A DNA stretch of 64,000 bases from B30-G6 sp963701385 (GTDB lineage Bacteria; Desulfobacterota; Desulfobacteria; Desulfobacterales; B30-G6): NCBI GenBank assembly GCA_963701385.1, contig CAVOZW010000002.1, positions 176,362 to 240,361 on the forward strand, written 5' to 3'. The notes under the pieces were generated by a model that was given only the letters and a program-made list of their open reading frames with translations, did no database searches and was not told the DNA's origin. The translations under genes were made by a program, and so were the position numbers. This document shows positions 26,501 through 35,741 of this stretch, piece after piece. How positions within the stretch are numbered: position 1 is the stretch's first letter; each line of letters opens with the position of its first letter.

Positions 26501-27055
26501 ATGAGTAAACCGGCAAAAAAAATAATCAAAGAAATAAAAGTAGACTTAAGCAAATGCAACGGGTGTCGCGCCTGCGAGAAGGCCTGTTCTGCATTTCACG
26601 CCATACCGAAATACAGTAGTTTTAACCCGGCTCGCGCTCGGATCAAGGTGGTAATCGATGAAAGAAACGATCAATGGGTGCCGATTCGAGCGGGCGGCTA
26701 TGTGCAAGCCGAATGTAACGGCCGAAATCATTATGTGATCGACGGCAGGGAGTATTCGGAATGCGCTTTCTGTCCGGCTTCCTGCCCATCGAGGGATTAT
26801 TTCAAAGATCCCGATTCGGGCCTTCCTCTCAAATGCGACATGTGTGAAGATGTGCCCCCGCTTCCGGAACCGATGTGTGTTCAGATGTGCGGACGTGGTT
26901 GCTTGACCTATTCGGAAAAGGAAGTGCTAGTGGAGAAGGAAGAAATGCAAGAAGCAGTGAGTCAGGTAGAGTTGAAAACGGCTTACGAGTCACTTGTGAA
27001 AAAACACGGGAAAAAGAAAGTCGCGGATATATTTTCTCGATTATCAAGGCGCTAA
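26501..27055 (+). CDS. bamC: BamC-like iron-sulfur subunit of class II benzoyl-CoA reductase
   Basis: Electron-transfer partner of BamB. 184 aa from ATG 26501, with GGGAGG upstream. Cysteine groups for three [4Fe-4S] clusters: CNGCRACEKAC near residue 16-26, CAFCPASC, and CDMC followed by CVQMCGRGC. The middle contains the BamC-typical ECNGRNHYVIDGREYSE. A helical tail follows. 61 bases after bamB. Confidence 0.92.
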   Translation: MSKPAKKIIKEIKVDLSKCNGCRACEKACSAFHAIPKYSSFNPARARIKVVIDERNDQWVPIRAGGYVQAECNGRNHYVIDGREYSECAFCPASCPSRDYFKDPDSGLPLKCDMCEDVPPLPEPMCVQMCGRGCLTYSEKEVLVEKEEMQEAVSQVELKTAYESLVKKHGKKKVADIFSRLSRR

Positions 27056-27090
27056 TCACTTAAGTTGAAAAAAGAGGATGAATAAAGACA

Positions 27091-28242
27091 GTGGAAACAG
27101 TCGCCCCCTTTATAGAAGTCATCGATGAGATCAAAGAGGCCGGTGGGGAAATATTTAAGTTATGTTTTCAATGCGGACTGTGCGATGTCGTTTGCCCGTG
27201 GAATAAGGTTCGGAAATTTAGCATGCGCAAGCTTATCCGTGAGGCTGCTTTTGGTTTAAGTGAAGTGGAAGGTGAGGATATTTGGCGCTGTACCACCTGT
27301 GGGACGTGTCCCGCCCAATGCCCTCGAGGCGTCAAACAGATAGACATTAGTGTGGCTTTACGGAAACTCGCCTCGGTCTATGAAATATTTCCGGCTTCGG
27401 TGAAATCAGCCCGGACGGCACGGGCAAGCCTTATTTCGGAAGGCAATCCCCTTCAAGGTGAGCGAGGAAAACGGGCTGATTGGGCCAAGGGGCTCCCGAT
27501 TAAAAAATATGAAGAAGGCATGGAAGTCCTCTATTTTGTCGGGTGTTACTTTTCGTATGACCCACGCATGAAAAAAGTCGCCATCGCAACAGCCAATATC
27601 CTTAACCAGGCCGGTGTGCCATTCGGGATTCTGGGTGAAAAGGAAAGCTGCTGTGGCGAAAGTATTCGAAAGACGGGTAGCGAGGAAGTGTTTAAAACGC
27701 TGGCCAAGGAAAACATCAAGACGTTTATCGATAACGGGGTTAAGAAAATTATCGTCTCTTCCCCCCATTGCTACCATACCTTTAAAAACGAATACCCGGA
27801 GTTTATGGTCAAATTTGACGTGCTGCATATGAATCAGTATATCCTGGAGCTGGTTAACGAAGGGCGGCTTGAATTAAAAGGGGATCTGGAAAAGACAGTC
27901 ACCTATCACGACCCCTGTTACCTGGGGAGGCACAACGGGATTTATGACGAGCCCAGGGACCTGTTAAAAAAGGTAAGCGGTATCAATCTGGTCGAGATGG
28001 AAGCTTGGGGTAAAAACAGTCTCTGCTGCGGCGGTGGCGGTGGACGTATTTGGATGGACACGCCTCAAAAGGAACGCTTTTCCGACATTAGACTCAAACA
28101 GGCGGAGGCGACAGGTGCCCAGATTCTGGCAACGTCCTGTCCCTATTGTATTACCAATTTCGAGGAGAGCAGGTTAAATCTTGAGTATGATGATGTCATC
28201 AAGGTTAAGGACATTGCAGAAATTATTCAGGACATGATTTAA
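27091..28242 (+). CDS. bamD: BamD-like HdrD/heterodisulfide-reductase-type iron-sulfur protein
   Basis: 383 aa, GTG start with GAGG 12 bases upstream. N-terminal pair of [4Fe-4S] motifs (CFQCGLCDVVCP and CTTCGTCPAQCPRG), then two CCG domains: CCGESIRKTG with SSPHCYHTF, and SLCCGGGGGRIW with TSCPYCITNF. CCG domains bind the noncubane clusters of HdrB/HdrD. In the Bam complex this subunit is thought to take part in electron bifurcation together with BamE. Full length. Confidence 0.92.
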   Translation: METVAPFIEVIDEIKEAGGEIFKLCFQCGLCDVVCPWNKVRKFSMRKLIREAAFGLSEVEGEDIWRCTTCGTCPAQCPRGVKQIDISVALRKLASVYEIFPASVKSARTARASLISEGNPLQGERGKRADWAKGLPIKKYEEGMEVLYFVGCYFSYDPRMKKVAIATANILNQAGVPFGILGEKESCCGESIRKTGSEEVFKTLAKENIKTFIDNGVKKIIVSSPHCYHTFKNEYPEFMVKFDVLHMNQYILELVNEGRLELKGDLEKTVTYHDPCYLGRHNGIYDEPRDLLKKVSGINLVEMEAWGKNSLCCGGGGGRIWMDTPQKERFSDIRLKQAEATGAQILATSCPYCITNFEESRLNLEYDDVIKVKDIAEIIQDMI

Positions 28243-28274
28243 GCAACCGTAGAATTATTAGAAGGACTAAAAAA

Positions 28275-31200
28275 GTGGAAAAAGAATTGGCAGAAGGGCT
28301 TCTTGTCGACAACCCTGGAGAAAGTAACATCATAGATGTGATGGTTGTCGGCGGTGGTATTAGCGGCATCCAAGCCGCCCTTGACCTTGCAAATACAGGG
28401 TTTAGCGTTTGTCTCGTTGATCAAGCACCGGCCATCGGGGGAAAAATGGCTCAGCTTGATAAAACCTTTCCCACGAATGATTGCTCCATGTGTATTGAGT
28501 CACCAAAGTTTATTGAATGCAGTCGACATCCCAATATAGCGATTCTGACATACACTGAAGTTGAGAGTATAAAAGGCAAAGCCGGAGATTTTAAGGTCAT
28601 CCTGACCAAAAAACCAAGATATATCATCGAAGATCGATGTACGGGGTGTGGAACCTGTGTGGAGGTTTGCCCGGTAAAAATCCCGGATGAGTATAATAAA
28701 AACTTATCTTTGAGCAAAGCCGTCCATATATACTTTTCTCAGGCCGTCCCGCTGATCACGTATGTGGACCCTGATACCTGCCTTTATCTCCAAGATGAAA
28801 AATGTAACATCTGTGTCGGTGCCTGTCAAAACCGAGCTATTGATCTTAACCAAAAGGAAGATACGATCCAAGTAGAGGTCGGCGCGATCATCATGTCACC
28901 GGGGTTTGATGTGTTTGACCCGAAGCTGCGGAACGACTATGGCTATGGGCTCATGGAGAACGTGGTCACAAGCCTCGACTTTGAGAGGATCTTAGGCTCC
29001 ACCGGTCCTTATGAGGGTGAGATTCTGCGCCCATCGGACAAGAAACATCCGAAGAAAATCGCCTGGATTCAGTGTGTGGGGTCTCGGCAGGTGATCGATG
29101 GCGGAAATAGCTATTGCTCCGGGGTGTGTTGTGCGTATACGCAAAAACAGGTTATCCTGGCAAAAGATCACGATGCGAATATTGAGGCGAAAATTTTCCA
29201 TAACGATATTCGGGCCTTTGGAAAGGATTTTGAGCGGTTTTACCAACGAGCGGAAAATCTACCCGGGGTGGAGTTTGTAAGAAGTTATGTGTCGGTGGGA
29301 AAGGAGGACCCGGAGACCAAGAATGTCACCATAAGATATTCGACGGCCGATGACGGCGTTAAGGAAGAAGAATTTGAACTCGTCGTATTGTCCGTGGGGT
29401 TAAACCCGCCCAGGAACGTAGAGAAATTGGCGACCCAGTTTGGTATTGAGCTTAACGAACACGGGTTCTGCAAATCCAATCCGCTAAATCCCATTGAGAC
29501 CACGCGGCCGGGGATTTTTGTCAGTGGCGCGTTTCAGGGGCCCATCGATATCCCCGAGTCGGTCATGGGTGCCAGCGGGGCCGGTGCCCTCTGCAGCCAG
29601 TTGCTGGCCTACCGCCGAGGGGATCTTGCTAAAGACCGGGTCTACCCGCGGGAGAGGGATGTGTCCCAGGAGGAGCCCCGCGTGGGCGTTTTTGTATGCC
29701 ATTGTGGCGCCAATATCGGCCGGGTGGTGGATGTGCCGGAAGTGGTGGCGTATGCCGCCGGGCTGGAGAATGTGGTACATGCGCAGGAGAGCCTTTTTGC
29801 CTGCTCGACGGACAACGCCAAGCAGATATCGGATCAGATACGGGAAAAAGGGCTCAACCGGGTGGTGGTGGCCGCCTGCACGCCCAGAACCCATGAGCCG
29901 TTATTCAGGGATACCTGTCGTGAAGGGGGCATCAACCAGTACTTCTTCGACATGGCCAACATCAGAGAACACTGCTCCTGGGTGCATTCCAAGGAACCGG
30001 AGGTCGCCACAGAAAAAGCCAAGGAGATCGTTCGCATGTCCGTGGCCCGGACAGCGCTTCTTGAGCCCCTCGAGGGGTTTGAGCTGCCGGTAAACAAAAC
30101 AGCACTGGTGGTTGGCGGCGGGCTTGCCGGTATGACCAGTGCCATTAGTATGGCCAACCAGGGATTTCGGGTTCAGTTGCTGGAAAAGAATAAAGAATTG
30201 GGCGGCATGGCGCGAAAAATTCATACCACCCTGGAAGGCATGGATGTTCAGGATTTCTTAAAAGATACTATCAAACAGGTGTATCAACATCCTCACATCC
30301 AGGTGTCCCACGATGCAACCATAACGAATGTGATGGGATATGTGGGCAATTTTACCACCACGGTAAAGAGCGAAGGACGGGTCAAAGACATTGAGCATGG
30401 TGCGGCCATTCTTGCCACCGGGGCGGTAGAATATACACCCACCGAGTACCTTTACGGAGAAAACGACAATGTGTTGACCCAGCTTGAGTTAGAAGAGCTG
30501 ATCGCAAAACATGATGAAGCGTTGAGTCAATCCAAGAACCTGGTAATGATTCAATGTGTGGGGTGCCGAAACGAGGACAGGAATTACTGCGCCCGCATCT
30601 GTTGCAGTCACGCCATAAAAAACGCCACGAACCTCAAAGCGCTCAATCCCGAGATGGAGATCTACATTCTCTTTAGAGACATGCGAACCTATGGGTACAG
30701 GGAAGATTACTATCGTGAGGCGGCAGATAAGGGCGTGTTATTTATCCGTTGGGAACCGGATGGCAAGCCTGAAGTGGAAGCGGCCACCGAGGGCGGCAAA
30801 TCGATATTAAGAGTGACGGTGCCGGATCCTATATTGGGCCAGCGCTTGGAGCTGGATGCAGATGTGCTGACACTGTCGGCAGCAGTGATTCCATCGAAAG
30901 AGAGTTTGGAGGTGGCGCGGCTGTTCAAGGTGGCGATAAACCCGGATGGTTTTTTTCAAGAGGCCCATGTAAAATTACGACCGGTAGACTTTGCGGCCGA
31001 GGGGGTATTCCTGTGCGGTATTGCGCATTATCCCAAGCATATAACGGAGACCATCAGCCAGGCATATGGTGCGGCAGGTCGAGCGATTACGATCCTGAAC
31101 AAGGAATCGGTGACGGCCTCGGGGGCTATCTGCGAGGTCGATGAGAACGCATGTGAATCGTGCGGTGCATGCATATCGGTATGTAATTATGGGGCCATAG

Positions 31201-31352
31201 AGTTTTACGAGACGGAAAAAGGTAAAAAGGCCATGGTGAATCCGATCCTATGCAAAGGGGACGGCCTGTGTAACACCGTGTGTCCAGCACGGGCAATTTC
31301 TTTAAAACACTTTACCGATGATGAGATCTTTTGCCAGATTGATGCGTCCTAA
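28275..31352 (+). CDS. bamE: BamE-like double HdrA flavoprotein
   Basis: 1025 aa, GTG start. It is a tandem of two HdrA-like flavoprotein units: the first FAD fold begins VVGGGISGIQAALDLANTG (about residues 24-42) with IGGKMAQLDKTFPTNDCSMC; the second begins VVGGGLAGMTSAISMANQG (about 614) with LGGMARKIHTTLEGMD. Ferredoxin-like clusters occur in unit 1 (CTGCGTCVEVCP, CNICVGACQNRA) and at the C-terminus (CESCGACISVCNYGA, CKGDGLCNTVCPARA). This is the flavin subunit proposed to bifurcate electrons so that ring reduction can be driven by a lower-energy donor pair. Follows bamD by 32 bases. Confidence 0.93.
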   Translation: MEKELAEGLLVDNPGESNIIDVMVVGGGISGIQAALDLANTGFSVCLVDQAPAIGGKMAQLDKTFPTNDCSMCIESPKFIECSRHPNIAILTYTEVESIKGKAGDFKVILTKKPRYIIEDRCTGCGTCVEVCPVKIPDEYNKNLSLSKAVHIYFSQAVPLITYVDPDTCLYLQDEKCNICVGACQNRAIDLNQKEDTIQVEVGAIIMSPGFDVFDPKLRNDYGYGLMENVVTSLDFERILGSTGPYEGEILRPSDKKHPKKIAWIQCVGSRQVIDGGNSYCSGVCCAYTQKQVILAKDHDANIEAKIFHNDIRAFGKDFERFYQRAENLPGVEFVRSYVSVGKEDPETKNVTIRYSTADDGVKEEEFELVVLSVGLNPPRNVEKLATQFGIELNEHGFCKSNPLNPIETTRPGIFVSGAFQGPIDIPESVMGASGAGALCSQLLAYRRGDLAKDRVYPRERDVSQEEPRVGVFVCHCGANIGRVVDVPEVVAYAAGLENVVHAQESLFACSTDNAKQISDQIREKGLNRVVVAACTPRTHEPLFRDTCREGGINQYFFDMANIREHCSWVHSKEPEVATEKAKEIVRMSVARTALLEPLEGFELPVNKTALVVGGGLAGMTSAISMANQGFRVQLLEKNKELGGMARKIHTTLEGMDVQDFLKDTIKQVYQHPHIQVSHDATITNVMGYVGNFTTTVKSEGRVKDIEHGAAILATGAVEYTPTEYLYGENDNVLTQLELEELIAKHDEALSQSKNLVMIQCVGCRNEDRNYCARICCSHAIKNATNLKALNPEMEIYILFRDMRTYGYREDYYREAADKGVLFIRWEPDGKPEVEAATEGGKSILRVTVPDPILGQRLELDADVLTLSAAVIPSKESLEVARLFKVAINPDGFFQEAHVKLRPVDFAAEGVFLCGIAHYPKHITETISQAYGAAGRAITILNKESVTASGAICEVDENACESCGACISVCNYGAIEFYETEKGKKAMVNPILCKGDGLCNTVCPARAISLKHFTDDEIFCQIDAS

Positions 31353-31398
31353 AAAAGGCCTTTGCCCGATTGCTATACCCGATGGCTATAACGGGGAT

Positions 31399-31414
31399 GG
31401 TCTCTGATGAGACC
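31399..31414 (+). other. Short perfect hairpin between bamE and bamF
   Basis: GGTCTC (31399-31404), loop TGAT, GAGACC (31409-31414), followed by TCCTTTTC. It lies in the 129-base bamE-bamF gap, the longest inside the operon. It could attenuate or process the transcript; the following run of T is weak for a terminator. Confidence 0.35.
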
Positions 31415-31481
31415 TCCTTTTCTCTGACAATCATTAAAAAATGAAAGCCGCAGTGAAAACTGCTACAGGGGTGTGAAAAGA

Positions 31482-32249
31482 ATGGCTACTGGATTCAAAT
31501 TCAAACCAAGCATCTTAGGTTTTCTGTGCACTTGGTGAGGATACTCTGCTGCGGATTTGGCTGGAGTTTCCAGACTTCAATATTTGTCGAACATTAAGAT
31601 CGTTCGCGTGATGTGTACCGGCAGGGTTGACCTGGCATTTATCTTCCGAGCCCTTTTAAAAGGAAAAGACGGGGTGCTTATCGGCGGATGTCACCCTGGA
31701 GAATGCCATTATCTTACCCAGGGTAATTTTGGCGCATTGAGCACGCTTTACATCGGAAGAAAATTGTTCGAACGGATCGGGTTGAACCCCGAAAGGTTAC
31801 GGCTTGAATACATTTCCGCCTCCGAAGGGAGCCGTTATGCCGCCGTGATGAACGATTTCTCCACAAAGGTCGGTGAGATGGGACCCCTCGGCAAGGGTGA
31901 AGGGATCGATGAAACCGTTCTTCGGGGCAGGCTTGAAGTCATTTATAATTTGATCCCCTATCTGAAACTCGTTGAAAGAGAGCGAATGAGAGTACCGATA
32001 AAATCAGTGGAAGCATACGATGATTTTTTCAGCAGCGACGAATTTGATAAAATATTTAATGATCTCATTGCAGACAAGGTGGCGCTGAGCCAGATTATGA
32101 CTGTTCTGCGTGAGAAACCCCGCTCGGCCAAAGATATTTCTGAAATATTGGGTGTGACATTGCGTGAAGCCTCCGATCAGCTCAACCGTTCTGCGAGACA
32201 AGGTCTGGTTGAATTCGATGCAAGCCAAATGCGCTTTTGTGTTGTGTAG
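31482..32249 (+). CDS. bamF: BamF-like MvhD-family selenoprotein (in-frame UGA)
   Basis: ATG 31482 opens MATGFKFKPSILGFLCTW, then TGA at 31536-31538 in frame, then GYSAADLAGVSRLQYLSN, giving 255 aa with selenocysteine at residue 19. The family motif is C-x2-C (for example GFLCxWCxY), so the UGA replaces the second cysteine exactly. Further MvhD motifs follow: VMCTGRVD, GCHPGECHY. A conventional reading from 31557 would remove this cluster motif. A C-terminal extension (about residues 165-255) includes a winged-helix-like segment SAKDISEILGVTLREASDQL. MvhD-type proteins pass electrons between hydrogenase- or Nuo-like modules and Hdr modules. Requires SelB/SelC, not in the window. Confidence 0.9.
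31561..31573 (+). promoter_or_regulatory. Candidate bacterial SECIS stem-loop
   Basis: CTGGA (31561-31565), loop GTT, TCCAG (31569-31573): a 5-bp stem with a 3-base loop starting in G, 22 bases after the UGA codon of bamF and inside the coding frame, the place where bacterial SECIS elements sit. Short stem, so moderate confidence. Confidence 0.45.
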
Positions 32250-32303
32250 GGCAAACGCTTACATAATGAGTGACCTATAAAGAAGAAAACTAGGATATCG
32301 GTT

Positions 32304-32756
32304 ATGGATAATGGTAAAATCGAAAAGATCATAGATAAACATCCGAGTGACCCCAGCTCACTGATTCAGGTGCTGATCGATATTCAGAGCGAGCTTCGAT
32401 GGCTTCCCAAGAAAGCGTTAAACATGGTCAGTAAGAAACTGAACGTGCCAATGAACCGGATACAGCACATCATTAGCTTTTATAAAGCATTCAGTATCAT
32501 GCCCAAGGGACGCCATGAAGTCCATGTCTGTACCGGCACTGCCTGTCATGTGCGCGGGGCGACACGGGTATTGAACGCTGTTGAAGAGCACACCGGAATC
32601 AGTCCTGGCGAAACCGACCAGGCATTAAAGTACAGCCTCGAAACCGTAAGCTGTGTCGGTTGCTGTGCCTTGGGGCCGGTGGTGATAATAGATGGCGAAT
32701 ATCATGGCAATATGGCATCGGCCAGGGCAGGCGACGTGTTGAAAAGCTACGAGTAA
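32304..32756 (+). CDS. bamG: BamG-like NuoE-type [2Fe-2S] protein
   Basis: 150 aa thioredoxin-like ferredoxin related to the 24-kDa NuoE subunit of complex I. Four cysteines in the expected pairs: CTGTACHVRG, and CVGCCALGPVVIIDGEYHGN. With BamH and BamI it forms the NADH-dehydrogenase-like module of the Bam complex. Starts 54 bases after bamF, ends 9 bases before bamH. Confidence 0.92.
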   Translation: MDNGKIEKIIDKHPSDPSSLIQVLIDIQSELRWLPKKALNMVSKKLNVPMNRIQHIISFYKAFSIMPKGRHEVHVCTGTACHVRGATRVLNAVEEHTGISPGETDQALKYSLETVSCVGCCALGPVVIIDGEYHGNMASARAGDVLKSYE

Positions 32757-32765
32757 GGAAAGATT

Positions 32766-34691
32766 ATGCCAAGGTTAAAATCACCGGCTGAATTGGAAGC
32801 ATTCAGAAAAGATATTCTATCCAAAAGGGATCCCAACAAGCCTTGCATTTCCGTATGCACCGGAACAGGTTGCCTTGCGCTCGGTGCAGGCAAGGTGGTT
32901 GCCGCCCTAAAAGAGGAGATAGAAAAACAGGGCCTGGATACCAAGATTGTGGATATCAGGAAAACGGGTTGTCCCGGTTTTTGTGAAAGAGGCCCCATTG
33001 TTGTGATCTATCCGGAGGAGACATGTTATCTTCAAGTGCAATCGGACGATGCAGAAGAGATTATTTCTCAGACCATCGTTAAAAAGAAGGTCATCGACAG
33101 ATTACTTTATAAAGATCCCGACAGCGATGAGACAATCGCCTACGAATCTGAGATACCATTTTACAAGAATCAGGCGCGTCACCTGATCGGTAATAATATC
33201 AAACTTGACCCTAAAAACATTGAAGACTATTTCGCTGTGGGCGGTTTTTCCGCCCTGGTGAAGGCCATGATTGAGAAGACTCCCGAACAAGTGGTTCAAC
33301 TGGTTAAGGATTCACACCTAAGAGGTCGAGGCGGTGCCGGGTTTCCTGCTGGAATCAAGTGGGGCTTTGCTGCCGGAAGTAAAGAAGAGAAAAAATATGT
33401 CATTGTCAATGCCGATGAGGGAGATCCCGGGGCGTTTATGGATAGAGCGCTCCTTGAGGGAAATCCATTTGCCGTACTCGAAGGGTTTATTATCGGCGCC
33501 TATGCCATTGGTGCCGGCGAGGGATATATTTATGTCCGGCAGGAATACCCGTTGGCCGTCGAAAATGTCACCCTTGCCATTAAGCAGGCTGAAGAATTGG
33601 GCTTGATTGGAGAAAATATACTTGGCTCAGGCTTTGATTTTAAGATTACCGTGCACCAGGGGGCCGGTGCGTTTGTTTGCGGTGAAGAAACAGCGCTTCT
33701 CGCATCTCTTGAGGGTAAGCCGGGTGAACCCAAGGCAAGGCCGCCCTTTCCGGCCGTCAAGGGACTCTTTGGCAAACCGACAAATATCAACAATGTGGAG
33801 ACCTGGTCCAATATTCCACTGATTCTTAACAACGGACCCGAGTTCATTTCATCCATCGGCACCGAGAACAGCAAGGGTACCAAAATTTTCTCGCTGGTCG
33901 GGAAGGTAACCAATACCGGCCTTGTAGAAGTTCCCATGGGCATTACCCTGAGAGATATCATTTTTAAGATTGGCGGCGGCGTTCCCGGAGGAAAAAAGTT
34001 CAAGGCCGTTCAGACCGGTGGGCCGTCAGGTGGTTGTATTCCTGAAGAGCACTTAGATATTGAAGTCGACTTTGACGAATTGGCCAAGGTCGGTGCGATT
34101 ATGGGATCCGGCGGGATGATCGTCATGGATGAAGATACCTGCATGATCGATGTCGCTAAATATTTTCTAAAGTTTTTGTCGAGTGAATCATGCGGAAAAT
34201 GCTCCCCATGCCGTGAAGGCATTACCCACATGCTTTCAATCATGACAAGAATCAGTGAAGGCAGGGGGCGAGAGGGGGATATCGAATTTTTAGAGGAGAT
34301 CTCCATATCAACCAAGAATGCCTCTCTTTGCGCGCTTGGAGGGAGTGCGCCGAATCCGGTCCTGAGCACGATCCGCTACTTCAGGGATGAGTATGAAGCC
34401 CATATCAGGGACAAAAGATGCCCGGCGTTTGTCTGCAAGGATCTCATTGCTTACTACATTGATCCGGAAAAATGCATGGCCTGCAGAATCTGCAGTCGAA
34501 AGTGCCCTGCCGAAGCCATTGACGGCGCTAAAAAACAGATCCACGTCATTGATCAGGATAAATGCACAAACTGCGGCACGTGCTACGAGGTTTGCCCCTC
34601 AAACTTTGGTGCGGTAACACGGCTGTCCGGCGAGCCTGTTCCGGCGCCTATCCCTGAAGAAAAAAGAATGATCGCAGGAAAGAGTAAATAA
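32766..34691 (+). CDS. bamH: BamH-like NuoF-type flavoprotein
   Basis: 641 aa. N-terminal thioredoxin-like [2Fe-2S] domain (CTGTGCLALGAG, KTGCPGFCERGP, residues 28-90), NuoF core with FMN/NADH sites (GRGGAGFPAGIKWGF, NADEGDPGAFMDR, GEETALLASLEG), the N3 cluster SCGKCSPCREG, and a C-terminal pair of [4Fe-4S] motifs (CMACRICSRKCP, CTNCGTCYEVCP). It is expected to exchange electrons with NAD(H) in the bifurcating Bam complex. Stop codon and the bamI ATG are one base apart. Confidence 0.93.
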   Translation: MPRLKSPAELEAFRKDILSKRDPNKPCISVCTGTGCLALGAGKVVAALKEEIEKQGLDTKIVDIRKTGCPGFCERGPIVVIYPEETCYLQVQSDDAEEIISQTIVKKKVIDRLLYKDPDSDETIAYESEIPFYKNQARHLIGNNIKLDPKNIEDYFAVGGFSALVKAMIEKTPEQVVQLVKDSHLRGRGGAGFPAGIKWGFAAGSKEEKKYVIVNADEGDPGAFMDRALLEGNPFAVLEGFIIGAYAIGAGEGYIYVRQEYPLAVENVTLAIKQAEELGLIGENILGSGFDFKITVHQGAGAFVCGEETALLASLEGKPGEPKARPPFPAVKGLFGKPTNINNVETWSNIPLILNNGPEFISSIGTENSKGTKIFSLVGKVTNTGLVEVPMGITLRDIIFKIGGGVPGGKKFKAVQTGGPSGGCIPEEHLDIEVDFDELAKVGAIMGSGGMIVMDEDTCMIDVAKYFLKFLSSESCGKCSPCREGITHMLSIMTRISEGRGREGDIEFLEEISISTKNASLCALGGSAPNPVLSTIRYFRDEYEAHIRDKRCPAFVCKDLIAYYIDPEKCMACRICSRKCPAEAIDGAKKQIHVIDQDKCTNCGTCYEVCPSNFGAVTRLSGEPVPAPIPEEKRMIAGKSK

Positions 34692-34692
34692 T

Positions 34693-35307
34693 ATGAGCAA
34701 CATTCATTTGCAAATCGATGGAAATGACATTGAAGCTAAAGAAGGGATGACCATTCTGGAAGCCGCCCGTAGTGCGGGAATACATATCCCGACGCTATGT
34801 CATCACGAGGAATTGGAGCCCTATGGTGCCTGCCGAATTTGCGTGGTAGAAATTGACGCCGGCGGTAGAAAAGGTCTGGGTGCGGCCTGTGTTCGACCAG
34901 TCGATCAAAATATGGTTGTCAATACTCGCAGTAAGGAAATTGACAGCATTCGCAAAATCTTAGTGGAGCAATTTCTGGCCCATGCGCCGGATTCCGAAGC
35001 CCTTTTGAGTCTGGCAAAAGAGTATGGCGCCGACAAAGACCGGTTCGAAAAACAGTCCTCCTTTTGTATTCTCTGCGGCCTATGCGTCAGGTATTGTACT
35101 GAGGTCATGAAGAAAAACGCCATTGGGTTTTTTGACAGGGGCTCAACCCGAGAAATTAAATTTATCCCTGAAGTTGCCGCCAATGAATGTAAAGATTGCA
35201 AAGCGTGCTTTTCGCTTTGTCCCACCTCGTATCTACAGGCGGCGTATCATTTGACCGAAGCGCTGGCATTTCCTCCCCCTTCGCCATGCAGGAATCAGAA
35301 GGATTAG
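34693..35307 (+). CDS. bamI: BamI-like NuoG N-terminal-type iron-sulfur protein
   Basis: 204 aa corresponding to the N-terminal part of NuoG: [2Fe-2S] plant-type ferredoxin (CHHEELEPYGACRICVVEI) then cysteines CILCGLCVRYC and CKDCKACFSLCPT for [4Fe-4S] clusters. No molybdopterin-like domain follows, as is normal for BamI. Last gene of the operon; a MITE-like palindrome begins 136 bases downstream. Confidence 0.9.
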   Translation: MSNIHLQIDGNDIEAKEGMTILEAARSAGIHIPTLCHHEELEPYGACRICVVEIDAGGRKGLGAACVRPVDQNMVVNTRSKEIDSIRKILVEQFLAHAPDSEALLSLAKEYGADKDRFEKQSSFCILCGLCVRYCTEVMKKNAIGFFDRGSTREIKFIPEVAANECKDCKACFSLCPTSYLQAAYHLTEALAFPPPSPCRNQKD

Positions 35308-35443
35308 CAGGCTGTTGAAAAGCGATTGCGCTTGGCTATACTGCGTTAAAATCCTCCTCAAATTGCTCATAAAAGCAAAAACGCTTGATGTAAGTATTCT
35401 ATACCAGTTGTCATATATATGTTCCGCATAATGCTCACGGATG

Positions 35444-35632
35444 AGAGGGTCCCCTATTTTTTCAAAAAGACATATCAACCCATGCTTTACCTTGTGCCCG
35501 CCGGATGGATGATGAAACAAGATCGTTTGGTGATACCATAAGACCGGGGAAACATCATCCATCCGGCAGGGCACTACGTTAGCGGGGCAGATTCATCATG
35601 ATATGTCTTTTTTAAAAAATAGGGGACCCTCT
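35444..35632. repeat. MITE-like 189-bp imperfect palindrome
   Basis: Terminal arms at 35444-35477 and 35599-35632 are inverted copies over 34 bases with one mismatch (outer part AGAGGGTCCCCTATTTTTT). An inner pair, GCCGGATGGATGATG (35500-35514) and CATCATCCATCCGGC (35553-35567), is also perfect. The whole can fold as one long hairpin and codes for nothing. It occupies the gap between convergent bamI and bamC2. The rest of the 434-base gap (35308-35741) holds no gene; 35308-35330 (GCAGGCTGTTGAAAAG) resembles an insertion-sequence end. No clear target duplication flanks the element. Confidence 0.75.
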
Positions 35633-35741
35633 TAAACCCCAATCGGAACGTTATTATGACAATCACTATAATAGTGCGAGATGCTGTCAAAAATCAAAGA
35701 CTGCTTAGCTGAATGTTTTACTATTTATTCGACTTAAGATT

